NCBI GenBank assembly: GCA_028455995.1
Contig: JABELC010000002.1
Coordinates: forward strand, 3,906,001-3,970,000
Direction: 5' to 3'
Source: Scleromitrula shiraiana
Lineage: Eukaryota > Ascomycota > Leotiomycetes > Helotiales > Sclerotiniaceae
Length of the DNA stretch: 64,000 nt
Below the pieces are notes generated by a model, which ran no database searches, had not been told where the DNA came from, and saw nothing but the letters and a program-made list of their open reading frames with translations. A program made the position numbers and the translations under genes. This document shows, one piece after another, positions 50,536-61,979 of this stretch (within the stretch, counting starts at the first letter, position 1; each line of letters opens with the position of its first letter).

Positions 50536-52251
50536 ATGCATTTATTAAATACCTCAAATTACTGTTTGGAAGAATTCCATGATGATTATATACCCAGATA
50601 TGCGATCTTATCTCATCGATGGGATTCAACCGAAATAACATTTAAGGAACTCCAAACGCAAGATTGTTCAGATATGCCCGGATTCTCCAAGATAATGGGA
50701 TGTTGCGCGCAAGCTATTATTGACGATCTACAATATATATGGATTGATTCATGTTGTATCGATAAATCGAGTAGTGCTGAACTTTCAGAAGCGATAAATT
50801 CGATGTTTAGATGGTATCAGCGAGCACAAGTGTGTTATGCCTATCTAGGGGACTATGTTATTCAGATGAATGCTAGTAATTTATCAGTTCTTGAGGGATG
50901 TTCTTGGTTTAAAAGAGGGTGGACACTACAGGAACTTCTTGCTCCCAAAAAGATTGAATTCTTTGCGCAGGATTGGACGCAGATTGGGACGAGGGATGAG
51001 CTTAAAGGGGAAATTCAAGAGATTACGGGGATTTATGATATTGGTAATTGGAGATCGGCATCGATTGCCCAGAAGATGTCGTGGGCGAGTAAAAGGGAAA
51101 CAACTAGAGTGGAGGATCAAGCTTATTGTTTGATGGGTCTATTTGATATCAATATGCCTGTTCTTTACGGAGAAGGGGAGAAAGCTTTCATGAGACTTCA
51201 GCTTGAAATACTTTCGCTATCGGACGATGAATCAATTTTTGCTTGGGAAGACGAGGAGGAAATAGGTGGTGGACTTCTGGCCCATACACCAAGAGCATTT
51301 AGAAATTCCCAAGATGTCATAGTCATGTCATTTGACGTACATTTTGGCCCAGACATCCTCCCACATAGACCACCATACTCCATGACAAACAAAGGATTAC
51401 ACCTGCAGATTCCAGTTTATCGAGCCAAAGATCCTTATTCCTTGAATCAAGGCCTAGATGTTATAATTGCGCCCATTCAGTGTTCACGTTACTCGCATTT
51501 TCATTCTATGCCTTATTGTCCTACGGTTCTATCGTTATATCTCAAGAAAATTCCCTCGACTAAAGGCGTACAATATGTGCGGATTAATCCAGGACACATG
51601 GATAAGATCAACACCAATGATATTCAAGCCGAGAAAACCCACAACTCGATAGGAAAATTCACCGTCTTGGATTTTTTCATCAAACAGCATTCTCTAGACG
51701 ATGCACCTCTTCGCGGTCCCTATGAATTCTATATCAACACTACCGATCTCCAAGAAAAAGGGTTTAAAGTATTATCAAAACAGCTCACGAATATCTCACA
51801 GGCGAAATGGGATGAGCTTGAATATGTACTATGTATGCGCTCAGACAAATTATCCGCAATAGGTGTAACAGCCACCATCGTATTTCAACTAGATAAGGAA
51901 AAGTATACGTATCTTCCTGAAGTCGAAGGATTCATTCTCAAAATAAGCGTGGAGGATCACAAGGTTATGGTAGATACGTTAGTAGTATTTGAGGATGAAT
52001 CGTTAGAGAATGCAGAGAGGGAATTTTTGGAGGGGGGAAATCGATTTGGGGAGAGGTGGGATAGGTTGGATAGGTTGGTGAATTTTAATCAGGGTGTGGT
52101 TAGAGCGGCGCTTGAGAATCCGATTGAAGGGTGGACGGAGAGGGGAGGGGATGAGATTAGGGTTGTTCAGTATATGGTTGGGGTGGAGGTTCTTCTTGAG
52201 AGGATCTTTGAGGAGAATAAGAGCGAGGGAGTAGTGACTGAACTTGCTTGA
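50536..52251 (+). CDS. HET-domain (heterokaryon incompatibility) protein
   Basis: Intronless 571-aa frame. The HET domain fills the N-terminal third: MHLLNTSNY start, YAILSHRW (about 22-29), YIWIDSCCIDK (about 67-77), AINSMFRWYQRA, CYAYLGD (about 100-106), WFKRGWTLQELLAPKKIEFF (about 123-142) and then VEDQAYCLMGLFDINMPVLY. The C-terminal two thirds is variable and without a motif I know. Proteins of this family can trigger cell death when unlike strains fuse, and most copies are unassigned. No repeat domain (WD40, ankyrin, NACHT) is attached, so a nonself-recognition role is possible but unproved. The frame is intact. Confidence 0.93.
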   Translation: MHLLNTSNYCLEEFHDDYIPRYAILSHRWDSTEITFKELQTQDCSDMPGFSKIMGCCAQAIIDDLQYIWIDSCCIDKSSSAELSEAINSMFRWYQRAQVCYAYLGDYVIQMNASNLSVLEGCSWFKRGWTLQELLAPKKIEFFAQDWTQIGTRDELKGEIQEITGIYDIGNWRSASIAQKMSWASKRETTRVEDQAYCLMGLFDINMPVLYGEGEKAFMRLQLEILSLSDDESIFAWEDEEEIGGGLLAHTPRAFRNSQDVIVMSFDVHFGPDILPHRPPYSMTNKGLHLQIPVYRAKDPYSLNQGLDVIIAPIQCSRYSHFHSMPYCPTVLSLYLKKIPSTKGVQYVRINPGHMDKINTNDIQAEKTHNSIGKFTVLDFFIKQHSLDDAPLRGPYEFYINTTDLQEKGFKVLSKQLTNISQAKWDELEYVLCMRSDKLSAIGVTATIVFQLDKEKYTYLPEVEGFILKISVEDHKVMVDTLVVFEDESLENAEREFLEGGNRFGERWDRLDRLVNFNQGVVRAALENPIEGWTERGGDEIRVVQYMVGVEVLLERIFEENKSEGVVTELA

Positions 52252-53764
52252 TTGTTGGTGTTATATTGGAGAGGAATAAATGGGCCTTAGTTCTAGAGTA
52301 TAGGGGGATCATTCGGTTGTATAGATTGATAATGCTATATCAACGCCATCGAACATAGCAAGATTCGACTGTTGAGAGTTTCTGGATTTTCTGGTATCGT
52401 TGAGTCCTTGAGATAAGGTTAGCAATGAGATCAATGCAATACTTGGGAGTTCTAGTATAATTATATGCCCTAGATTTCCTATGTATCGTATATTAAATCC
52501 ATCAAGTATATGATTCAAATCGGAACCCTTCAGCGATAACATGCCATCCTTGAATCACCATTTCATACTTTTTTGTTTTCTGCCGTTATACTCAAGTTGC
52601 CCTTCTCCTATCATGTAAACTACGAAATTCACAAATATAACGAAGAATCATCCGAATAATGTCAACCTGATGTCAGCGGTGGCGATATGTCAATCAACGC
52701 CAATGCTACTAGTTGTCAAAAGTGGCTGAAACATTGGACTTGACAGCGTATGAACTCACGAGGAGGTTCAATTTCAGCTGGGGATGAGATGAAGATCCTA
52801 TGAAAGCCATGATTTATGCTAGGGAGATGTTATATGGTAATGGAAACTTGATGGGCTATTGTTCAATTCTAACTCGACTTAATGATGAGCAATAGATTTG
52901 AAGTGCGGATTGATTCTAGTCTAGGGAACATGATATGAGAGTAGCGATGGTAGGTGGATGGATAAATTTAGCATGTTACACATTGTATCACAAGGTTTAT
53001 GCACAATATCTGTACCTGCAGTTGATGGTTGTATATAACATTAGGCCTAGCACCAATAAATAGTTTGCAATTACACAATATTACATAAGCCAATAACCAC
53101 CAGATCTGTAGTCCGATCAAGACCAATCTCATCTCCCTTACTAAACCACATAAAATTCCCAAAATACCATCATCACTCAAACTATGCTTAAATTTTCCCA
53201 CGAGATCTTCTTTCCACAACATAAATGCCAAGAATGCCAGGCATCGATTTCCGAACCATCAGTTGATGAACGGCTGAATGCAACAATAATGCTTACCTGC
53301 CCTACGTTTGACGGAAATTAACTAATAAATAAACTTTATTTTAGTGTAGAACTGTTACCTCATACATGTCCATATTGAAGAAGGATTTTAGAATCCTGAA
53401 TAGGCTGCAGAATTCTTTGTGGGTTTTTGACTTTGGTTGTTTTCTTGATTTTTTCTTACTTTGTAGGGCGGGGCTATGCGAGGCGGAAAAGGGAGAGGGA
53501 CGGAATTGGGGAATGTGTAAATGAAGATGGTCGTTTTGGTAATGATCATCTGGTAATGAATGATGATCCTCTGATAATGAGTGGTGTAGGCCGTATGAGG
53601 CTGATTTGATAGTTTTAGATATTGGGTTATATAAGAGGAGGAGATGGGAGGTTTGGAAAGAAGAAAATCTACATATAGTATTTGGATTTGCCATCTTCTA
53701 CTCTCTACTTCTCTTCAAGCTTCATATATCGTCTTTACCAATATACTACCAAACGTAAATCATT
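52252..53764. other. Intergenic between HET and GH25 genes
   Basis: About 1.5 kb. The minus frame at 53694-53341 (His/Ser/Pro-rich) has no motif or splice context that convinces me. The last ~150 bases are the promoter and leader of the GH25 gene. Confidence 0.55.
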
Positions 53765-55164
53765 ATGACATCTACCAAACTTCCCCTTATCTTCACCCTC
53801 ACCACCATCCTAACCCTTGCAACAAGCAACCCACTAACCCTCCTCCCCCGCGCTTCAAACTCCTGCTCTACCCCCTCCGGCCCCGGTTTCTGTACCTTAA
53901 CGTCCAATTCTTGTTCATCTGGTCAATTCATCCCCGGGTTCTGTCCTGGAGCTACCAATAATCAGTGTTGTGTTGCAACATGTTCGAGTGGTAAGGGGAC
54001 TTGCCAGGCTACTTCTGTGGCTTGTACTGGAGGTAGTTTCTCAGCGGGTTTATGTCCTGGTCCAAGTGATGTTCAGGTTTGTCTTTTTCTCTCATACCAT
54101 CTGATCAGTAGGACATAAAGAATGGAGAAATTTTGAATAAGTTCACTGATGTAAGACATAAACGATAGTGTTGTATCAAAAGCGGTGGAACTACACCAAC
54201 ACCACCAGCAACAGGAGCAGGAAAACTAGGAATTGATATTTCCCAACTTGGTACCGCCGCATTCTTCGAATGTGCCAAGAAGACAAAAGATGTGGTCACC
54301 ATCCGCGGCTACCAACAAGCCTGCGGAACCGTACGTTTCCCCCTCCCCCCCCCTCCCCTCCCCATACCTCTAACTAACCCCCATCCAGGGCGGCCAAGTC
54401 GACAAAAATTTCCTCACCTCCTACAAAAACGCGCGCGCCGCCGGCTTCACCCGAATCGACTCCTACCTGTTCCCGTGCACCGGAACCCCCACCGGCAACG
54501 AGCCTGCCTGCAAAAGTGTCGATCAACAAATGGCTGAATACCTAAAAGTGATCGACGACAATAAGATGGAGATCGATACGTTGTGGCTGGATATTGAACC
54601 GACGAGTGCGAGTAATAGTCCTTGTAATGCGTGGAATTTGGGGGCGGCGGCGAATGAGAAGTTGGCGAAGGAGTGGGTGGCGAAGATGAAGGCGACGGGG
54701 AAGAAGTGGGGGGTTTATGCTAATGGGTTTGTTGTCCTCTTTTTGTCTCCTTTTGTGGGTTGAACGTTTTCATCTTACGAGTACTAATCTGAGTATAGGA
54801 ATCAATGGACGTCAATGTTCGCGTCACGCTCAACCGACATCGGCGCTTCAGATCTACCACTGTTCGCTGTCCAAATGGATCTTAAACCGGGTGTTAATAC
54901 CGTTGATACCTTTATGGGTGGCTGGACTAAAGCTGCTGCTAAACAATATAATCTTGGTATGTTCGCTTTCTTTTTGTTTTTGAGGACAGATGGTGGGTAA
55001 AGTAAATTGGAGAAGGAAGACGGGGAGGGGTGTGATGGGAGGATAGATTGGAGAGAGTGAAATGATGTGAGAGGTTCGGTTGAAGAAGAATGAAGCTAAT
55101 TAGTCTGTGATACCTAGATACCACACTTTGCGGATTGGGCGTTGATTTGGATTCGGTTTTGTGA
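53765..55164 (+). CDS. Secreted GH25-like lysozyme with N-terminal Cys-rich repeats
   Basis: Five exons (53765-54076, 54169-54330, 54389-54726, 54799-54956, 55118-55164) sum to 1017 nt, 338 aa. A signal peptide (about 1-21) precedes two similar cysteine repeats (about 33-106; GQFIPGFCPG and GSFSAGLCPG, each ending in a CC pair). A TPTPPATG linker follows. The catalytic domain starts GKLGIDISQ (Asp 127) and has WLDIEPT (Asp 226, Glu 228), the DxE pair expected of GH25 muramidases. GYQQACG, DSYLFPC and KKWGVYANG are further landmarks. The last exon is short and ends CGLGVDLDSVL. GH25 enzymes cut peptidoglycan, so the protein probably acts on bacteria outside the cell. The Cys repeats may be a binding module; that is inference. 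Intron 4 (161 nt) is the longest. Confidence 0.88.
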
Positions 55165-55754
55165 GTAGGATAAGGGATGGGTTGCATTTTGATGGTTTCG
55201 ATATGGTGGTTGGGTTTCTCCTTTTGTTTCTTCGTGTAGTTTCAGATAGTCAAATTGCATCTTGCATTATTAGAAGTTAGATATAACAAATTTGTACTTG
55301 TCTATGTCTGTAACAATTAGAGTGATTGATATGCATCTGTGAGAGCGGGTCAACCTACCCACCATCAAACTAAGCCATTAGAAATAATGATATCATCAAG
55401 ATATTGGGTCTGGGTGCTGAGGTCTGAAGAATGGGAATCATATTTCTAAGTTAAACATAGAATTAAATAGAACATATCACAAGAAGCAAACCGAAAGATC
55501 TAGGAAAACCGACCCGTTCTATTTTCAATTGCCAAACACTCCCCAATAGATGTCCCTAAATATGTGAACGCCAAGGGTATTCCTTCAAACGCCATGCCGT
55601 TCATTAATTATTCTTCTTCTTTCATGTCATCAAATCATATCAACCCAATGCAACCTAACCCAGCCCAAGCCAAGCAATCCGGTCCAATCCCACCGTCTAT
55701 TCGTTCGTTCGTTCGTTCAATCATCATTCGTTCATCTATCTCTAAAAACCCAAC
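55165..55754. other. Convergent intergenic region
   Basis: 3' flanks of the convergent GH25 and Gtr1 genes. A GTTC run (55701-55716) is present. No gene. Confidence 0.6.
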
Positions 55755-57003
55755 TCATAGTTCTGATTGTGTAGCTCCTCTATCAGCACTCTTCTTAGCA
55801 GGACTATCTAACTCCTCGAATTCTCTCGCGGCAATCTTTGCGTTCTCAAGTGCACAATTAAATCGTTCTTCACCAGGTGGAAGAATAGCAGCTAGGTATG
55901 TATTAGTGGTAAATTTTACCACAAACATACTAAAATTTGGCATCTTCAATTCAAACAAACTGAATTGTTCGGCAGACTTCGGCGTTCCAGTATATCGAGA
56001 AGTACTTTGTTTGAAATTCTTAATGATATTCGAAAGACGTTCGAATCGATCCGTGGTAGGATTTGTTTCACCAACTTTAGAACTCCAGCTTGAGACAACG
56101 AGGAATGAAGATCGTTCAAAGAGAAGCACTTCTTCAGCTTCAATGATAGAACCAAGCTCTGAAAGATGTCGTTCGATTTCCCCAAGATTCGGTACCAAGT
56201 CGTGGATTATCTCCGCCCACGCTTTATATAATGATTGATCCCAAATGGAAGTTGCGAAGGGAACAATATTGAAAGTATCGGATTTAGATCGCACAAGACC
56301 TATCCGTTCGTGAAAGATATCCTCGCGCTGAGCGGGTAGTACGAGATCCATTTTGTGGATTAGGACGTAAATACTGGCGGTGGGAGAGAATTGGGAGAGT
56401 GCGGTGATGATTGATCGATAGGTGAGAAGGTCGCGGTCAAAGTCGCGAGATTCAATGTCGAAGACATATATAAGAACACCGACGCTCGAAAATACATGCG
56501 CACGTTGCTGGGATAGATAGTTTTCCATAAACGCGTCCTGTCTGGAGATTTCTTAGCATTGACTCTGGCTTTAAGCTTCCATACAAGTTGTCCCAAATAT
56601 TTCAAATAACTATCACTCATTGGCAATGAACTTCGCACACCAATTCTAGCAAGAAAACTCATCTGCCAAAGCTTAATCTCGAATTTGGGATTTGTTTACT
56701 ACCCCGCACCTCCGTCACACCAGGGGTGAAACATAGAAGGATAGGTACTTACCCTCCGCAATCCCAGAGATTGAGTGTCAAATGGCCAAGAAATTTGACG
56801 TGGCTTGAGTCAACATCAATGGTAGCCCCCAATCGTCTCGTATCCTTTGCGACATAGTTGGAAAAGATGATGCTTCTCATAGAACTCTTTCCAGAACCCG
56901 ATTTACCCATCAACAAAACCTTCTTCTTCCTGGATTTTCGCGTTTCTGACGAGGGCGATATTGCTGCCGCGGCAGAATCATCATTGATTCGTAGATACTC
57001 CAT
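55755..57003 (-). CDS. GTR1: Gtr1/RagA-type GTPase
   Basis: Two exons (57003-56753, 56541-55755) sum to 1038 nt, 345 aa. The P-loop is GKSGSGKSS (about 33-41), switch region GATIDVDSSHV, G3 WDCGGQDAFMENY spanning the splice site, and G4 HKMD, as in Rag GTPases rather than Ras (NKxD). The C-terminal roadblock-like half includes FERLSNIIKNFK. Gtr1 pairs with Gtr2 in the EGO complex on the vacuole and signals amino-acid supply to TORC1. The 211-nt intron interrupts the switch II Gly-Gly-Gln motif (donor GTAAGT, acceptor CCAG). An open frame inside that intron (56662-56542) is not part of the protein. Confidence 0.94.
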
Positions 57004-57773
57004 GAGGGTTATTTTTGGAAGATTATATTATTAGTGAGATGTTTTATTTGGAAGATTGAGAGAGGTGTAAATAGCTTGAGCTTGTGAAGCTCTAGGAATT
57101 TTGTATAATTGGTTTGTAAACGAAAAAGAGTGAAATCGGCCAATTATTTATCCGACCACGATAACTTACTTGAATGAGCCCCTGGAATCGAATTCAAATT
57201 ATATCCTCCATCGATATTACCGGAGGGAAAGAATCTCATGTCCATGGTTTTGATTCATAATTCCTTTAGGCTTACTGCTGATGGATTCTAATAATGCTTA
57301 TCAAAATCACTCTCCATTGACCAAATAGTCGCTTTGGGAAGATAATCTCAATCCACGATAGTCCAGATCCAGGCCCAGGTCTAGGTCTGTGTTGATTTCT
57401 GAAAGATCCGTGTTAGGTTTGAGCGAGATAAAGTCGCTGCTTATAGCGGAAATGGAAGCGTAAGTTTGTGCTATGTTCCATCTACTATTGGTGCCAGAAC
57501 TCTACAGATAACTTCGTCCCAGGCAGATTGTTGTGGAGAAAATGACGCTCCAATTGGTTCATACATACAATTTTACTTGGAATATTAGAATAGCATTAAT
57601 ATATGATGACTTGTGGAATAAGAATATGTAAAGTGTGCCTTCCTGGTTTATAAGTTTCTAATTTTTCAATCTGGTTCTCCCCTATTGTTTGGCCATTTTT
57701 AAACAAACTCAATATGTATCGCTTTTCCGGTCCCAATCTTTCACTGTCGGTTCCAGCCTCCTATTACTCCTTC
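57004..57773. other. Intergenic between Gtr1 and epoxide hydrolase genes
   Basis: Upstream of Gtr1 and downstream of the hydrolase. No frame with motifs. Confidence 0.6.
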
Positions 57774-59208
57774 TCAATTCTTCTTAAGTTGGTTGACATT
57801 AGAAAGAGAATCGTTGCCCCAAAAAGTCCTGATATTCTCAACGAGCAGGTCGGGGACTTCATATGCTGCAAAGTGTCCTCCGCTTGGATTATTGGCCTCA
57901 TATGTAATATTGGCCCATCGCTGCAGCCAGGAAACAGGCTAGCTATATGTCAGCAAATAGGAATCGAGGTAAATGGAGGGAGTATACATACAGTCTTAAA
58001 GCCATCTCCTGGAAATGTTGCTACTCCTACCGGGTTTTTTATGAATAGAAGTCCCTCCATCGACCAAATTCCGACCTGTCATTTGTTAGTATTTTAAGTC
58101 GAATATTCAGTACCTAAAAGAAATCATTCCATACCTTCCCAACCTCCTTATACATTGCCATGCCACCATATGGCCCTTGAATATAATACATCATCGCCCA
58201 GGTAATGATTTCCTCTGGAGTCCACCAATAAGCATCAACGTGAAGGAACATGAAATCATAGATCCAAGCAGCGAATCCGACCGGACTATCTGTCATCCCA
58301 ACCGCGAGTTGCAACGGTCTTGTTTGTTGAATATCACGATATCCAGCACCATTAGCATTATACCATTGAAGTGCTTCGATATTGAAATTCTCCTCGGATG
58401 TTGTTGTTCCTGCTGCATATCGTTCTAGATCCGTAGCATTTGGTGGCACCATGAAGAAATTTGATAACGAGGAAACGACAGTATCGGGGAATTGACCAGC
58501 CATATACTGAAGTGTGAAACCTCCGAGATCACCTCCTTGGATTACGTACTGAGAGTATCCAAGTTGCTTGGTCATCAAATTATTGAACGCCTCACCTGTT
58601 TCTCGAAGGCCCAGACCTGGGTATTTAGGTGCCGGTGAGAATCCAAAGCCTGGGAGACTTGGTGCTACGACATGGAAAGCTGGAACTGATGTGTTTGGTG
58701 GATTAGTAAGATCGCTGATTATCTTGCCAACTTCTAGAAATGACCCTGGCCATCCGTGAATAAAGAGTAGGGGAATAGCACCACTGCGATTTGAGACATG
58801 ATGTACGAAGTGAAGTGGGATTGGATATGTATAATTTCCATTGGCAAATACCGTAGTAGTGAATTGGGTAAGATTTCTATTGATTTCTGCTTGGATGGTT
58901 TCCCAGGAATATTGGTTCACCCAATAGTCACGGATGGTAGAAACATTGTGTCGTGGAGGACCGTCAGTAAAGTCGGGCTGTTCTATATCGACTGTGTAGC
59001 GTGTGAGGGAGGCTTTTGAAGTGGTGAGACGTATGAATTCTGGGTCGACTTCAATCTTGAATGGTTTGGGCGAGGGACCAAAGGTTGCTTTGAAATTCTC
59101 GGAGATCTCAATAGGAGCTGTTTGATTTTGTGGAGTGAATGACACTGTCAAGCCTAGGGCTTGAATGGTCATAGATGCCCATAGGAAGAAACGAGAAGGG
59201 TATATCAT
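57774..59208 (-). CDS. Secreted epoxide hydrolase-like alpha/beta hydrolase
   Basis: Three exons (59208-58135, 58075-57992, 57938-57774) sum to 1323 nt, 440 aa. I chose the ATG at 59208 because it gives a signal peptide (MIYPSRFFLWASMTIQALGL). An in-frame ATG at 59334 would add a 42-residue polar leader. An epoxide hydrolase N-terminal region (about 40-150) precedes the alpha/beta fold with HGWPGSF (about 151-157), LPGFGFSPAP, nucleophile Asp 217 in GGDLGGF, YYIQGPYGG and the catalytic His in GGHFAAYE of the last exon. In characterised enzymes the nucleophile motif is usually GGDWG; here Trp is Leu. Asn-X-Ser/Thr sites are frequent, fitting secretion. The substrate is unknown. Confidence 0.9.
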
Positions 59209-61979
59209 TGTGATTGTTCTAGGGGTGTAATTGGGTGAATATGTTACTTTTAGATATGCTTGAAATGATAATTTCCACCCTGAGGCGGGATTATTTTGAC
59301 AAATGTAATCCTCAGATGATTGTTGCAAAGCCAATGATGTTATTGAACACTTGAATTGATTTTTCGCAACATGAGGTCAAAATAGTATTTATATCAGCAT
59401 TCTCATGAACCCTTAAGCTGACAAACCAAACACAAACGACTTGAGTTTTCTACATGGTTCTCCTTGAATAGTAATCAACTTTGCATTCGTAATGCCAGCA
59501 GTGGACATTGCTATAATAGCAAGCAGCACTTGTTCTCCTCTTTGTTTACATGCCATTGTCGAGTGAAGTTTTTAATATATATAAATTTGATGTATAAGCA
59601 TTGTCCTAAATAGGCAAATAAATGCTTGATGAGATGATTATCAATCATAATTGCTGCAGGCTGCACCTGCACCAGCACTCTTATAGAGGAAATTTATCGC
59701 GAGCTGACAAATTGAAGAAAATAATTCAATCTTCAAGGGATTTGAGATTTCCCATTTCTTTACCTCACGACGAACATTTCTTACTTTTTTCGGTGTAATT
59801 CTTCATCATCTCAAGTCTTCTTGATACTCTTTACTTCTGAAATACATTTTCTTGATATCATCCTCGGAATTCAAAGTATTTGCATTCAATTCCGTGCAAA
59901 GTCCTGATACCCAAGAGACACGTCGTATCTCACGAGACTAATGTGATTACCAGGTTCAACTGTGAAGAGGTTCACATAGTAGATGGATATATGTTGAAGA
60001 TCTAGATATCTTATTCAATAAATCCCAAACACGTTGAGCAAAGGCTAAACATGATATTGTCGTGATTCATCCAAGTTGAGTCTTCTTGATCATACGACGT
60101 GAAACTTTTAATAACTTCGGATTGTATTAGCTTACTGCTCCTCATGCAAAAGTTTTTGGGAAGTACGGATTAAGACATGCAAATGTACTTTATCACGAAG
60201 GAGAGGCGCGGTTATTGACCTGGTGCTTAGGTAAAACAAAATTAGTCAGCAAATCAGACTTTGATTAGTGTTCTTGCAGCTTCCCGAGGTTTTTTCTTCG
60301 CCAACCACCCCTCGTACCGCATCCAGAAGAACTCTCTGCCTGGCTCCATATGTGTCACGAATGTGCATATTTCGAATTCGAATTAGGATTACGAGGTATC
60401 AATGCCCTCTTTCTAGTACTGATTTTGACTTCAATCGGTCCGTTCTAACGATCTTGTGATCTCCCATTCTCGTGTCCGAGGTGCGGGCATTATAGCTTCA
60501 TCGAATATACAACATCAGCCTTGAATTTGTTGACCATTTCTTCACAGTTCGACCAGTTCAAAGTTATCAATTGTTACACTACATTGTAAATGAACCCCGC
60601 AGCGTAATTGTCCTGATGTCTCATACCCCACAGTTTGTGAGGCGTTCTCAAGGCTCTCTTTCCATGTTGAATCGCTGTGAACGATCATGCAGAAGTCTGC
60701 AGGGACTCAGATCCCCCGCCGGGTAATATCATTACCCATACATCTCTTTGTTTTTGATTGCTCCTGTTTCTATATTGCAAGCCAATCTGGCCATGTAAGA
60801 CATACTCACTCGTGAATGATGGTTGATAGGCGGACGCCATAAAGCTTCCTGCCCCCTGCAATGCATACGCTGGCTCTGAACCCCATGCACTCTTGTTGTT
60901 TCTTGACAGGAAGTTCGGCCAAATCTGGATTGTTTTTACATCTCATTCTATACCAAATATTAGGCTATGTCATCTCTATCGTTACATCTTGTCCACTTTC
61001 TTCACGATATCCCTCCTCCCTCTGGCAACTCGAAAATCTAAGTTCGACTCGGAAGGAAGTATTGATTGTTTGCATCTTGCGTGCATGTGTATCCTCAATC
61101 ATTGATTGGTTTTTCTATACAGGACGAGAAGAATCTTGTGTTTTGATTCGCTCAATCCATTCGATTCTTATCAGGTTCATATAGTTTTGAAGTTACGGGT
61201 CATCATTAGATCAATCAATAACTTGTATGTTGCTTAAAATCTGCATCTCGTCTGAAACCCTATATATTGATAAATGTTTCAGAGGGATTTGAAAGGAAAA
61301 GAGGCTGTAGTTGTACTAGTTGATGTAGGCACATGAATGGTTTCTAACTCGATTCATATGTAATCCATGAAAATAATAATTTACGGGTCGGGTTGTCCCT
61401 AGGTCACCCAGCCAATTTAAACTTCGGGTTGAAGAATAAAATTATAACTTTATAATAACCCGGCCTATGGGTACTCTCGGGTCGGTTATCTGCCGCGAGG
61501 TGCATTATTTTTTGGCGCACGCTAATTATGATGTTCCAGATCTCATGATAACGTCCTTAGTATTTTTTATTTGCCTCAAATCGATTTATCCTTTCGAAGT
61601 TTTGATAACGGCAAGGCATTTTTGTCTCGATCTAAGATCTTCACGATACTTGTGCCTTAGCAGTATGGATAATTCTCCGGCAATGGCAACTACGTTCCTT
61701 GGACCTACTATTACAGGTGAAGTGAATTGAACTATGGGACCCCGGTAATCTGGTTGTCCAGGTGCACTTTCTTGTATTAAAAGTTACAGTGTGATTCTTG
61801 GTTCAATCTCCGGTTTAGTGAATTACTTAGGATATTGTTTATTCAGCTACAATGTTCTTCTTATATCATTATAAAGGTAACTCATCAGAGCGATGAATTT
61901 CCAAACCTTTCTTCTACACCATCTTCCTATTTCAAGATAACACAAATCGACTGGCTGTTTACTTTGAAATCGCCGCAAG
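59209..61979. other. Intergenic between epoxide hydrolase and GH71 genes
   Basis: About 2.8 kb between divergent genes. Short frames near 60268-60459 and 60861-61184 have no motif. No repeat or RNA gene stands out. Confidence 0.55.

Noticed and set aside
55564..56238. 224-aa plus-strand frame
   Set aside because: Mostly antisense to the Gtr1 second exon, which has clear GTPase motifs.
56542..56662. Alternative start of Gtr1 inside the open intron frame
   Set aside because: It would remove the P-loop; the spliced form restores the conserved Gly-Gly-Gln motif.
59209..59334. Upstream ATG of the epoxide hydrolase
   Set aside because: It would bury the signal peptide behind a 42-residue polar leader; more likely 5' untranslated DNA.
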